This document shows positions 11,501 to 26,500 of a DNA stretch of 64,000 bases, in pieces. Numbering within the stretch: position 1 is the first letter of the stretch; each line of letters starts with the position of its first letter. The notes beneath the pieces are model-generated. The model was not told where the DNA came from and made no database searches. It was given only the letters and a program-made list of their open reading frames with translations. Position numbers and translations under genes: made by a program. The DNA comes from Aplidium turbinatum (Eukaryota; Chordata; Ascidiacea; Aplousobranchia; Polyclinidae), in NCBI GenBank assembly GCA_918807975.1, contig OU964919.1:32557824-32621823 (forward strand). The letters run 5' to 3'.

Positions 11501-14500
11501 AGCTGCCGCCAAAGTTTTGTTTTCGCTAAGTTTCAGTCGCCAGTTCTGGAGATAGCCTAAGCTGAGAGAGTTTTCATGCCCTGGCTCAAGCTGTCTTCCA
11601 GGCTATATATATAACCGTGGGCTTAAAGTGCCTCTGACAGGAAAATAAATTTGCTAAATTTACCTAAGATACCAAAGAGATGACACTAACAAATTTCCCT
11701 GACCAGCAAATAGTAAAAAATATCAACAGGCTAATAAGTTACACGCTTGCAATCTTTCGTTCACTTTAGGCGAATCTGGCACTCATTCAATTGCGAAAAC
11801 AAAAACCGCAAACTCGCTGTGACGTCACCGTGGGTGGGAAAGATACATCCTTTCTCTGTGGTGAGTTGGTAAGGTATGGTACGACTGCTCCAAAACGTCA
11901 ATGTGTGGGGCTCTATTGGTCTAAAGCATGTGCAAAATGAGAATTACCGAAAGGAAAAAGTCAACTTATTATTACTATCAGGTTTAGATCAAATAGATTG
12001 AGTTTATTTTTATCAAACAGCATTTCAATTCAATTGAAATTGCAGTTTTTCTAAACTCTTGTAGGGCTACAATTTGGATAATTTTTTATTTGTCCTAATC
12101 TGGCTATAGCCATTTGTAGTATATCTCAGTTGCAGTAACAGCAGTATCTCACAGACAGTACACTTAATTTATAGTTGAGGTAGGCCTAGTGTGCTATATT
12201 TTCATGCTTTCAAACAAAACAAGGTGCTGAGAAGAAAATAGTCAAAGTTTTCTTCAAGTGTTCGAAAGTGGGATGGACCATACAAAACTAGTCGTATATG
12301 TTCTCTTCACTTCACTGGAGATGATTTTGTTAACACCACCAACCCGATTTGGAGCTTCTCAGCAATGAGTGGCGTGCTGTGAACTGTAGGTGGTGCGTTT
12401 GCCACAAGTGCGAGTCTATGTCCCAGCCCAATGAATGTGTATGTTGCCATGAAGTGCCATAGACGAAAGAACTTTTGAAGAAAGACGCATCTAGCTGTGT
12501 TACCAATTTGACCGATTTTGAGGCACACTTACATCCCGCAGTTTTGAGGACTTTTTTTTATGAGGAGCCGGAAGAACTCGAGAAAAAAACAATAAACCGA
12601 AAGGAGAAAACGGAGACCTATCAAAAGAGTAAGGACGCTACATTAGGCTAAAAATACCCTAAACGCTAAAGAATGCACACTAAACGAAGTGATTTTATTT
12701 CCTTGCAGGCAGTATCGGTGATTAGTCGCTTACAGGCATGTATTGGAGTAGATACTACAAGGTGGTGCTCTCGGAAGCAACAATCGAATTGTGCTGCCGT
12801 CATGCATTGTTTGGCGAATCCGAAACAATTTTCAAGTCCAGATGGCCGTTACACCGGATTTCAATGGCCAACTGAAGGCACATTATGAGGGAGAGAGAGA
12901 GAACTTTTATTTATGTATGAATAAGTTAGTGATAAGTGATGATGAATTAAATATGAATAATGATTCGTACGATTTCTTCATTTTTCACTTCAAGTATATT
13001 TTAGGTTTTGTAGGAACGTATCCAGTACAGTTTTATTAAACTGCAAAAAACAATAAATCTTTGAAAAAAGCAACCGCTTGTACCAACTCCGACCAAACTG
13101 TGATCCACCAATTACATCTAGAAAGCATTTGTTTCATCCGTCGCTAACAACGCCCACCCACGATGACGTAATACCATCAAAGTCGTCCCAGAGCAGTGAA
13201 ATATAGAGTTTCGTCTGTGGTGGCGCTGCGGAACTGTCGTTTTGTATAAATTTCGCCCTAACCAGTCGAGCTTCAAGGTTAAGATTAAAAAGTTCGCTAA
13301 GCATAATTTTGCGCTAGAAAATGCTTAGAAAATTTACTATACTTGAGTCCAACCTGTCAGGGGCACTTTAACTACTGTACTACAATCGAAAGTATAAATT
13401 TTCTTGTAGCCTACCAAATTGTACGAAACTCAGCACATCAAAGACTATATGATTGTATTTATTTTTGCCATACAAGTTATATTTATGGTAATTTTAAACC
13501 GTTTTGCGACCCACTGTGAATGGTCTCGCGACCCAAATTTGGGTCGCGACCCAGTATTTGCGGACCCCTGGGATAGAGAACACAATGAATAATTCAATAA
13601 CGAAAATTGAGACAAGGTGTTAGATGATAGTCTTGCACAGAGAAATATATTTAGTAGCCAAAGTAGCCAATCGGTAACATGAAGGTAGTACAAAATTAGT
13701 CGTGCTAATATTTGGCGATGAGTGAATATTTGTGTTGCTTTTTAAACGAATAAAATGACAAGTTACGCATGCTCGTTGGTAAGGAGTTCCAGACTTTCAC
13801 TCCGGCATATTTAATGCTGCGCTGGAGTCGGGATGAGGCGTAACGTGGGACAGAATAACAATCATTGGTAGAGTGCCTAGTAAGACGTGCATTATACATG
13901 AGTTTGGTTTTTTTCAAAGTAGTGTGCGAAAGGCAAAGGTAATACATCCGTATCAAATTTAAACATGAACTTAGCAATTTCGCGTTTGTTAAAATCTTTA
14001 AGCTTGAGTATGTTAAGTTGCTTATAGAAAGGTGTGACCTGATCAGAACACCTGCCACCTGCTACTATTCTGACAGCCTTATTTTGTAAGGTACTAAGCT
14101 TGTTCATTTGTGTCTTGCAGCATGAACCCCAAAACGTTATCCCATATACCATATGAGAATGAACCAGTGCGTAGTATAATCGTAATAATGTTTTGTTTGG
14201 TAGAATGTATTTGAGTTTGGACAATATTCCTACAGATTTAGAAAGTTTCTTGTGGAGCATATTAATATGAGGTTCATAAGTTAGGCCATTGTCAAAAATA
14301 ATGCCAAGGTATTTGGCACACTTAACTTGTTCGATCTGAGCACAATTATAAAGTACATTGATGTCTTCTGGGTAGCTGCATTTTTTAGGAGGAACCACAA
14401 TGACATTCGATTTGGAAGGATGGATAACTAATTTATTGGCATTAATCCAGTTCTTGATGTTGAGTAATTCAGTCGATATTTCCTTTTCTAAGTAGGATGG

Positions 14501-17500
14501 ATTAGGAGCGTTAATGAACGAAGAAACGTCAAGATCACGCAATTATGGTTTGACTTTCCAGGATATGGGCTTGATAAGTTTAAGTTGATAGATGCCTTTT
14601 AAAAAACAACTCTCTATTCTGAGTCGTAACGACGTGCTTCTGAAGACACAGAGTTGACGTTTCCAAAACAGAATTATACCACATGCAGCCACGGCCACGA
14701 CGCACGTGTCTGGTGGCTGTTTGCTCAAAAACGGTGAAGGCTTCAGCGAAATAAGATATTATTCAATACATGCAAATCAGGTAATTAAACAAATGACTTT
14801 TGTAAATTGTTTGAGAAATATAGTTTTGCAGCATACTTCAACAACGTATTGAAACTTGAAATACCGTTGATGCTTGACAATTTAATAACTTTATTGTTGT
14901 TGTACCTCAACGTTTTCATCGCGATCAGCTATGGCCAACAGAACACGAATTCCTTCTGCTGTGTCAGTAACAGATAAGTTAGCTTCAAGTGAAGAATTGA
15001 CCACAGTTTCAATCCATTGCTCAGTAACGGTTGAATTTGCTGGAACATCGGAATATATCTGACGAAGGAAAACAAACTGTTTAAGTAGATGTCAACATTC
15101 TGATTGGTTGAATTGTTACATCAGCGTTTATTACAGTTACTAGCCAATCTTGCTGCGAGACTTAGTAAATGGTTGTAAATTAGTAGAGCATACGATATGT
15201 AGACTTTACAATTTATAGTCATTTTATTATTGATGTTACTTTACTTTATCGTATAATACACAATAATACTAAAAAAATGCTCAATATCAAGCAAAAAATT
15301 CAAGTAGATTGACTTAGGCTACATCGAATACAGTTGCTCTTCTTCACTAAAAACCTTAACAAGTTGTTTCACCCTTAATGGGGTCATTAATAGGTCTTAT
15401 TCAAATGGAATCATTCTAGTTATCTTACAATTCATTTTTTTCAATAGATTTTATTGGAATAAGTCTCTCTGATGATCCCAGTAAGGGCGAAGGTTTTTAG
15501 TAAATAGTGACTGTATTTGATATAACGATCGTTTCAGATATGAACATTGAACATTATGAACAACTATAGCTTTTCCCATGATATGGCGGCATTGACCACT
15601 ACTATCACACTTTATATGACGAGTATTGCTTTGTATGATCTCTTTGTCCACTGTGCAGCCAAATTTATTCTAATTTTATTATTTAGAATCTTCAAGACTT
15701 TTTTTCTACTCAGCTGAAAGCTGGCTAATTTTCATTTTTGGTACGTTATTTACAAAAAACAGTTCAAATCTTAAGCTTTCCCCTCAGTCCCAACAAAAAT
15801 AAAATGGGTAAATTATTCACAATACAGTAGATTCGGGAGGAGAATAATATCTTCGAAGTAAGTATATTCAGCTTGAAACATTGAAAAATTTGAAAACCTA
15901 TTTGCCTTACTGCGTTTTTTTTCTTTGGTTTAATAGCCATCATCGTTGAATTACACACTTGTAAATTCTATCACAAAACAGCAGGACAGACAAATCGTTT
16001 GCACACTGGTATTGCCAACATATATTTATCACCAAGAATTTGTGTTTTTATGTGGCCTATTCACAATAATGTCAAGTACATCAAAGCACTAAATATATAT
16101 CTGAGTAAACATATTTGTGAATAAGGTACAGTATGATAGCAAAATTTTTAAACTGCTTTTATATGGAATCATAGACAAACAAAACAAAGTAACTTTAGCG
16201 GGTTCAACTTTTATATTACAGTATTGTAGTGAACTCACAAAAGGACATGAACAACCAAAAATTGTTTTGATTCTAATTCAGTAATAAAAAAATTCTTGTA
16301 AACATGTTGGCAATTTATCAGGCTCTGTATATATTTTTATTTGGTGTATTGAAAAATTGAGAAAATACCTGTTCTTCAATGCGATCAAGCTCGGTTCGAT
16401 CCACTGTAAAAGGATATAATTCATTAAATTTTGAGTCCTTATATTAACTCAAAAGAAAGCTGCTATAGACTAGCAACATAACACAAGAATTTTTTTTAAG
16501 ATGAAAAGAGATGTAATAAATAGACAGAAACCTCTATTATGAGCTTAAGTATCAAGCCAGATACTTCATAGATAAATATTCATTTGGCAATTCGCATTAA
16601 AACTATCATTCGGTTGCTTCTAAATCTCCTACTCAACATTATAAAAGTATGAGGTGCACATGAATTTTTCACAAATCTTTTCTTCTACTGTAGTTTTTGA
16701 TGAATTGAAATCTTTTACAATATCATACAGGCCTTTTCATTAGAAGGAAGTAAAGGAACTTAAAAATCGCTCGATAATAACATTTTTTACAGCACCGTTG
16801 TTGCAAGCTTTTTCCACGTCGTTTTTACTTGATAACTAACAGAATATAATTTAAATGTGAAGTTGTGATAGTTTGTATCTGAGCTGCGTGCATTTGCAAC
16901 ATGCTTACAGCAACCTATTCTAGTGTTGTAAGTTATTGATTCTAGTGTTTTGCAAATCACGCTCTAAAGTCTAAACAAAAGCACGAAATATTGTTTCGGG
17001 TTAAAAATAAGAACAAAAACTTTCCATACAATGAAACTAAAGCAGATATATATTTTTTAATTTGGTCTAAATTCTTCTTTTTTTCTTTTTTTTTTGACTA
17101 AAACTGCTTTTCGGGTGAATTAATTGATATCCTTAACCAGCACACTGACTAACAGAGCTGCAAACATACCATGAGTGAACATTTAAAATCTGTTTTCGAA
17201 GAAGCACGGTTAAAATAACCCTACTTTATCATTGGGTACCATAGCTCTAGTCGTTGTAGTGTTGATCACAATGAATATTATTTTATTTGCACCGTAAGTT
17301 ATGATGCTAGCACATGAGCCAAAAGCTTGTAATTGAAGTTTTTAGTACAACTGCTACTGTATATGATGATGTAATGTTACTGACCTCTGGATTCACATAT
17401 CACAGCATCCATGCCTGTAGTGTTATCACATGCCCGGTTTCCCCACTTGAAAGAACAAGTGTCGAGGCATAGAAGTTGAACATAGGCACAAAGACGATTG

Positions 17501-20500
17501 GAATCAAGTTTTGGAAAACCTTCTTGCCAGTTGGTGTAATTTACGACGGTGTTATCGTAATGAACCCAGTTCGTCATAATCTGGTCAGCTGATAAAATTG
17601 TTCCCAACCAATAGTTGGAAACTTTGTTGAAAAGCTGAAAAAGTTAAATTTGAATTTTTTACCTGCTCTGTTTTAAATTTGAATTTTTCAGCTGACTTTC
17701 CACATATTTTTCATTCCACCATGAAAAATCAATTTTAACAAACATTGCAGTTTAATTGTCTTGTACGCAACTGTATTGATCTTGCCTACTTTTGACGAAA
17801 TTGGGATCAATTTAATGACGCAACTTTGAAGTTGTCAAATACAAACTCTGTACGCTAACCGGAGGTGTTTTAGCTTTTGACTTTCAAAATTACTTGAATT
17901 GTGTCTACAGTATCACGGCTGCTATTAGATCTTCAAAACAGGGTTTTCCACAAAGTCTCTATTCTATCTGAATGCCCCGCCTATTGATGCACGATATTGC
18001 AGGTTGCACAATCATAATATTACCCCGGGTGCTCCTAAGATAGCAGTCTCATAGTCTTCAATTAATTGATCTAGTTCCGATTCTTCTTGTATACTCCGCA
18101 GTGTCATCAGGTTATAGTTTGAGGACTGGCATAAGCTTGCTGCTTTATTGTGGGACAAAGCCACTCTCTCAATGCCAAACTTTCGTGTTTCCGCTTTGTT
18201 CCACTTTTCTAAAACAACACGTACACTTGCTTTATAAATCGTTTGCCTGATCCAGGCTTATATGCTGAGTGTTAAAAACTCGAGTTAAGTTAACGGGAGC
18301 CAAGAAAGCCAACCTTTGTGTCCACCTTGCAGAACGTCAATATAAGCTCGCAGCATCAGGCTAAGACAGATCGTTTAAATCTACCTTGTGAAGTAAGTTA
18401 GATGTACCAACAGCGTACTTTTAAGCGGCCGACTAAGCTAATCTTCTGATTAGTTAATTGAGAATCAATTCGCAATAAGTTTATCTGTGGATAATCGAGA
18501 GTTTGAATAGCGGATCACGCTTTGTGCAGAAGAAAGACATTTTGTGGGAGCCAAATAAATCTGCTTAATCAGTGGATGATGTGCTGTTGGTGTATTCAAT
18601 CTGAAGAGCGATTTTTTAAAGCAGCCCACGCTCTCACATTGCACTAAATTATGTTGTCCCTCCAACTTGAGGAAAACAATCTCACCATTAGCCTATGATT
18701 TATCATAAAATGAAAATAAAATTCAAGACTTGCAAGTTTATGATGTTATAGCTGGCTGCTTTTACATCCTACCGAACAATAACATTTACTTTAATGACCT
18801 TGATTTGTCAAATGGATGTTTCGGTTATATGACTTTTCTTCATCTTCTTTAGCATTAACAAATAAGAATGCATAGTTAATCATGATTTATATGCAAAAAC
18901 TTTTTTTAAATTATCTAAAGAAAATACGTCTAATATTCAATGTTTTATGCTTATTCATACTGTTTTTGTTTGTCATATCCAGGCTTACACCCGTTGGTTG
19001 AAGATTTAGATTAAGTATACGGGAAGGCAAGGAAGCCAATCTTTGTGTCCACCTTCAGGCATGCCTTTAAATGTCCTGCCAGAGACACAGCCGCATGCTC
19101 ATGAGCGGTGTCGAACCGGTGCCCTTTTGATTGCCGTTCCAAGGCTCTCACCACTGGGCTATGCAACCGACATTCATACTTATGGTTTACAGTAGAACAG
19201 ACAGAAAAGTTTGAAGAATAAGCTCGCAGGTAAATAAACAACGTTTGTTCATATTTTAATGCAGTTCAAAGTTAAAAATAAACTTACCAAATAATTTTAG
19301 GCTTTCTGGGACAGTGGAACTGAAAATTTCTGAAACAGAAACATTGTTGTCAAAAACAGAAGTGTTAAGTGTTGTCAGACAAAGCTACTTTACAAATGAA
19401 GCGTTTAGAACGAAAAGTGACTAAGTCACAAAATACTACTAAGGAGATATTGACATGTACAGTTTTCAATTGCATTGTAAAATCAAGATTCAAAAGATTT
19501 TGTTGTTTTTACCATATGTCAGTGTCTACAACCCCAGCCTAGTTCTGATTGCACTATTAATTGATTTTTTAGTTGAACTTGTCAAAAAATATTGATAAGA
19601 TTCTTTTTTGGACTTATGCACTTTTCTTCAAAATTGCTGGACTTAGGCACTTTTAGACACAAATGATGGACTTAAGCACTTTTAAGTGTTCTATAGGCCA
19701 AACAGAATTTGCCATCTCTTACTCCAGATACTACTGTAAAGTAAGCTATTTAAATATATTTCTTCAAACCTCGTACTAATATGACATTGCAAATCTGCAA
19801 AGAATTATTTTGGGTTAGAAATATCTTGAAAAAATTAGGCTGGTAGCACATAATAACTGTGACTGGTAATTAATGGGGTAAAAAAACAGGTAAGGTTGAG
19901 AGACTTCCCCCACCTTCATTGGCAATGTACAGTAGAATAATAATTGGGTTAGGCCTACTGGACTACATAATAATAATTGGGTACACTCTCAAAACCTTCT
20001 TCCCTTCATTAGTAGGGTAGTATAGAAGTAAAGAAGACTGGTAGATAGGCTAGGACCTTTACAGAATAAGTTATAAAAGTAATAGTCCAATCCAATAGGC
20101 TACTTAATCTTAGGTTAAGTGTACTTCATTTCGTTATCTGCTGGCACCAACACTCCATCGAATAGCCTAATCATGTCCCATGAATATTGAAGTCTGCACT
20201 GCTAAACTTCCTGCAAATTGGACCTGTGGACTTCTGAATTTAATTCGAAAGCAGTAGGCCTATAAATACTACCGGTATTTGATCACTTGGCCTATTTGCA
20301 AAATATCTACAATTAAAAGCTGACAAAAACACTACCGTTTTTAACACTACCAATGATCCTAATCCTTCACCTACCCTACCTAAACCAGAGGCAGTGTCCC
20401 AGTCTAAATAACCGGTAACCAGCTAATGACTTTATATCCTCTAAAATGGAACCCGATCAAAAAGCAAAATAAAAATCATGTCACGTGGTTAAATGACTCG

Positions 20501-23500
20501 ACGCTATTGGTCAGAACGGACTTAGCTACTTTTAAAAGAAAAAATTACCTTTCCGCTCAAAACCTGTATTCGAAAATGATGGCTTAGCAGCCTTTATACC
20601 AAAATATTTTTGTGTCTGGTGACAAAGGACAATCAAAGCAATACGTTTTTGTACTTAACTCAATTCGAGTGAAAATGTGACTTAGTCACTTTTCGTTCTA
20701 AACGCTTCAAATGCTAAATCAGAAATCAGCTAAAGAAACAAACAATATTACATTTAAAATAAGATACTTCACTGATGACGGTTATGCTCTCCATAGTAAA
20801 AGGCTTAGAAAATAAATACATTAACTGCAAAATGAGAGGTTTCACCAGACATCTACATTACTTTATGAAATGCCGGCGTTCTTGTTCAAAATGTTGCTGT
20901 GGTATAGCCTAGAAGTATACCCTATTGTCGTCGGACAAACATGATAACTTCAATAAATAAGAACATACTGGTGATCCTTCCATCGCCGTTCCTGTTTTTT
21001 GCAGACACAGATATGTCATATTGTTGTGCACTTGCAAGTGATGTAGCGATGTATACCTCAGAAAAAACCTAAAACGACAAATATATGGATACAATTCCAA
21101 TTTTGCCTCTCGTTGTAGATACAAACTATTCAGTAAAGAATTTCATAGCAATAATATGACGTGAAATTAACTGCATTTTACCCAAAAGTTTTGATGTATT
21201 GTAATGCTACATAATTCTGTCTCAATATTAACATTTTTTGCCAGTTCAACACAGAATGGAAAGATACAACTTCTACGACACAGTAATAGAAACTATCGCA
21301 CTTGGTGGAAACGGATGCAAGAACAGGTATCAAGAAACCATTGTCTTGATTCAATATAAAAAATTGCCTGATGTTAGAAATTTTATGCTCGTATTTCTAA
21401 AATGCAGATTTACATGCTTGCTGATTGCCTTGACATGTTACAGAGTAAAAAAAGTTACGTCTTTACTTTTAGAAATCTGGTCCCACAAAATCTGATTTGC
21501 CAACTTGTAGAATGTTTTTGCAACTTGACTTATGAAAAATCGAAACTCGTCACCAAGAAAAACAAGTTGAAATTTGCAAACAAAACTTTACAAAAAGTAC
21601 GTTAAAAACAAATAGATTAATCACTAACTTTAACAGTTAAACCACAGTAATATGCATAATTATAGGACACGGCAGACGAGAGAAAAAAAAAACAGAAAAG
21701 TTTATGACCAATTAATTAATGATGATTACCGTGCTGTCTTGCAACGTTTCACTGTTTGACAAGCTCTTTACCGTCACATGATAAGATGTTGCACCTTGCA
21801 CTCGATCCCACTTGATTTCAATAGTGGAGTTTGTATAAGATGATATGACCAGATTGTTTGCTTGATCGGGAACTATACAAAAGTGAAATATTAAGATGTT
21901 TTCATAAAACTGAAATACTTTAAGTTTAGTAGCCTAAGTTGTTATCTATTCAACGCTCTTTCAACTATAATTGCAACACCATTTTGTCGGGTACTTAAGC
22001 TGTATCGGAATATGTTTAGTCCATTAGTTCAATAAAAACACCTAAAAAAGTTCAAATTTGAAGAATATATTTTGATTCCCATATGTTTGATTCTAGAGGA
22101 ACTTACTAGTAACTTCGGTTGAAAATATTTTAGGGCCAGATAAACCAAATAAGTCCTCTGTTTGAATCGACACGTTGTACTCGCTGCCAGGTAACAATCG
22201 ACTAATATAGGCTTCAAGCCCGTTCAATAACACCGAAACGTTACGATTCTCAGGTCCATTGAAGAGTGCAACAACATTTACTTGGTAGTCACTGCAATTG
22301 CAAAAATATAAAAAAGTTAATCGTCCTAAGCGTTTTTGCTGACTCTCCCAATTAAAGGCGTTTCAAAGGTGGCGTTGATCTTAACTTGTGGCAAAAATCA
22401 ACAATAATAATTAAACAAGGTTGCTTACAGAAATCACAACACAAAAAAGCTAACTTAATTTCATAATTTCTTTTACAGACATCTGAAAGAAATGTTACAT
22501 CAAAATTAGTTACCAGTTTACGGAAAAGTCTGCTTCATCTTAATAGGATTATCAGAAAGAATTTATTCAAATAGAATATGTTTATATCAAATAGATTCTA
22601 TTTGAATAAGTTCCTTCTGATGATCTTATTAAGTTGAAACAGACTGTTAAGGTTTTTAGTAAACTAGTAACTAATTTTGATGTGATTCGCTCTGCTTGGC
22701 TTTAGCTTGACATAGAGCACTTTTTGTAGTATTGATAAGATTTATTTTTTTAAAGAAATGTTATATACAAAAAGCCTTACAGAGCTCCAGTCTGCGCTTC
22801 CCATTTAACTGCAAATGAAGTTGTTGTGAAAGTGTGAAACATTAAATTAGATGGATTGACGGATCCTAAAATACATAAGAAGTTAGTTTCGTATTATTCT
22901 TTATTGTGGCAAAACTGTAAGTACAGTATATGCTACTACCTAAGAAATTACTGAGTGTTATAAGTTATAACTATTTTTCAAAAATGTAATCGAAACAATC
23001 TTTCTCCTTCATTATGATTAGCAACTCTTAACAAATTGTAAAAATACTTTTATTTGGGGGATGTAATGTTGGCACGAACTTGGTTATTTTGATGATATTT
23101 TTAGTCAAAAAACTAAAACTCAATGGATTTCAAGAATTGTAGAATGATGTACGTACTTGTAAATTCTCTGACTAGTGTTTCAGTTTTTCCACTTTCACCA
23201 AACCTGTTGAGTGCAACCACTGTAATATTGTAGGCAATTCCGCTTGCAAGATCGGTCAACAATGCCTGGTTTTCCTTCACAGAAATAGAGTCATGCGACC
23301 CGGGTAAAGAGGCATACTCAATGCGATAGCTTGTTGAACCGAAGGAATCATTAAAAGTTATTCCAAGACTTGATGATGACCGAGAGGCGGCTCGTACGTT
23401 TGTAACATCACCTGGCACTGCGAACATCAACAAATATTTCCCATCACTTAAAACGATTAAATATTAAAAATGTTATCATATAAAAGCGTTGGTAAAGAGT

Positions 23501-26500
23501 TCGCTTGGTTGTACCGCAGACAAACAAACAAAGTCACGTCAATGGGTTCAACATATTTTATTTTTTATCACACAAAGAAATTTGATCATACCATTCGCAA
23601 AAACGCTAATTGTTTGTATGACAATATGAAATACGATTTGACAAATAAGTCATAAAACAATTACGCAAGCGATGAAAATAAATATGTTTATTTTCTATTT
23701 ATGATTAACAAACGCACTGTAGCCTAAAGCAATATAAACATCACAAAAACCATATTAAGCTATCAACCTAATATAAAAGACTGACATCAATAATTCGATT
23801 TAAGAACTGTTTTGTTTATTTTTTCATTTTACAAGTTGATGTTATTAAACCAAGAAAACTCGTTTCACCTGTGATCACAAGAAATTCTGAAGTAAGACTT
23901 TCTAGAATCCCTAATGCATTTGCTGATTCCGGTGAAAGAGCTTTAACAGTTATACGATATTCAGTTCCTGCAGTGAGGCCAACGAATTGATAGTTCATGT
24001 TATCAGTCACGTTGACAGATCTTCCATCAGGGTTGATTGTGAGAGTGTACATGTTTGCACCAGTAGATGGTTGGAAGGTGATATTGATAGATGTTTGAGA
24101 AACTTTAGTAAATGTTAGACTTGTTGGTGCGCCAGGAACTGCAATACATGGTATGAAAATACTGTGACACGTGTAAAACATTTTTTGAGCCTTGATTCCT
24201 TTTGTTGAGTAATCTAGTAATTATTGTATTAGCATAAGAACTTCAGTCATTCAAATGCTTGCGAAAAACCAGATGATGTATAGCAGAAAACGTTATCATT
24301 TTATTCATGATATAATGGATTTCATCTTGTTGTTTGGTTTCGTTTGTTTATGTGTAAATTGACATCTAAACATATTCATTATTAGTAGCGCTTTTCTGAA
24401 ATCTCAAAACTGTGTTGCCAAGAACATAATCTTGCCCAAATATAGATAATTTTAATTAAAGATATTTACGTCATTGCATATCCAGTGAAGGCCTATCAAC
24501 CTGCATGCATGTAAATGATCTTTTATCGAAGAAATGTTTTAACTACAAAATTGAAACCGCAACTCTTCAGTAAAATCACAACCAATAGAAGATACACACC
24601 TGTTTGAAACTTTAAACTTTCAACTCTGCTATCGCCAGCTGAATTTCTTGTTTTTACAGCAAAGACATATTCAGTACCAGGCAGTAGATCTTCATTTTGA
24701 TAAACTTCTGGCGTTCTCAAAACAACATTGTTTAAAATGGTGGTCCCGTTACCGAACGATAGCCCAATGACGTTTAAGTCAGCCTGATTGATGATCATCC
24801 AAGTAATTGTCACGGAAGTTGAATTAATTTCTTGTATTCTCAAGTTAGAAGGATCCGGAGGAACTATAATGCAATCCAATATGAAATTAGCACCGGTTTA
24901 GTTTTGGTCGGCATCACGAGTAAAACAAAAACAAAACTGTTGAAAGTTAATATGTGATATTGGTTTTTTGTGTACCAAGAAACTAATGAGAGGAAATGAA
25001 GTGACATATGTGACGCTTACAACGCACATGGACAATTGTTGGGTAGCGTGGTACATCCTTATACAGTAATTAAGCAAACGACAAATTCAACGTTTTGCAG
25101 TTCATCGGATCAACGTTAAGTTTCACTTTCTGCCATACACTCGTAAACCTAAAGATTGAATTAAAATGATCTGTTAGAGGAGGAAGCTAGCCTACATCAG
25201 AATCCGCTTTCAATGTAGTTGTGCTGACGCTTGTGTTTCGATTCCAAATTACCAGTTTTCAATTTAACGCACTTTGATTATTTTTCACTATATGATGGAT
25301 GATACTTTTATAACAATTTTCAATACGCATGTGCTTTACTTAATAATCTGCACAAAATTGCAGAATGTTTTTTCGCCAAGAAATTCTGTGTTTTATTTTT
25401 TTTTCAATTTGTGGCATACCTGTGATTTGCATGAGAGAGTCGCTTGTCTCAGTTCCATTTTGAAATTCCACAACCACAGTGAATAGATATTTAGTTCCAG
25501 GAGTCAAATTTTCAACTATGAATTGGGGGTCAGGATCTTTAACAACCTATTGTATGTTTTAATCTTTGTTAATTTACATCACATTGATCATAATGATTTA
25601 CTTTTACAAAACGTACTCATAATTTTAATGTCATCGTCAAGGATACTATATTTTTGCTTCAAGGTAGAACAAAAGATTCATAAAAAATAATATTGAAGAA
25701 AGATAATATGTCAGCTGACATGATTTTCTTGTTTGTGTTGTAACAATGAAAAAAGTAAAGCTTTCACAATCAAATATACTATTAAACATGTTTGTTTGAT
25801 TGACTAACCTGAAAGTGATTGAAAATAATCTCGAAAATCATTCTGATACTGGAATTTTACTTATGTTAATAAAGGTATATATGATAGAAGGGATTGTAGA
25901 CACTATACGCGCAAAATAAACATTCCTTTTATAAGTTATTTATGGTTAGTCCTAAAAAGATTATACTGGGAACTACATAGCTGAGTAGTCAGAGCCCTTG
26001 TATGACGCCCGATAGCACGTCGGTTCGACACCGCTCATAAAAATTGACTTCCTTGCTTTCCAGTTAGTCTAAATCTTCAATCGCCACAAAACAAAAATAA
26101 TAATCAGGATGAATGCAAAAGGATTAAAATGGAAAGGTTTTTTTGGGCTCGTGGTTCTCGTGCTATTGGTGCAGCGTCTTTTGCAATCACAAAGTGTAGA
26201 TTGTTTACATTATAATCGTAAATACAGTCAGTTTTATCAAATATTAACCTCAATTAATCTTGTTTTAAAATATCAATAAGCCAACTGGTAAGAAACTATT
26301 TTAGTGTGAAAGCTCTTTAATTATGAAATTACAAACATTACCATTAACAATGATCCATTCTCAAATGAAACTGTGACATTGTAAAGGATGGCATCAGTTT
26401 CTTTAATATAAATGAGTTTCACCGTAGTTTGAGTGACATCCGTTACTTTTGGTGGATCGGGCTTGACAATATCTAAGTGTACATTATCGCTGATTGAAAA

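Noticed and set aside
12673-13039. Plus-strand frames inside the TTAA element as a transposase
   Set aside because: Short, overlapping and without a recognisable catalytic or DNA-binding motif.
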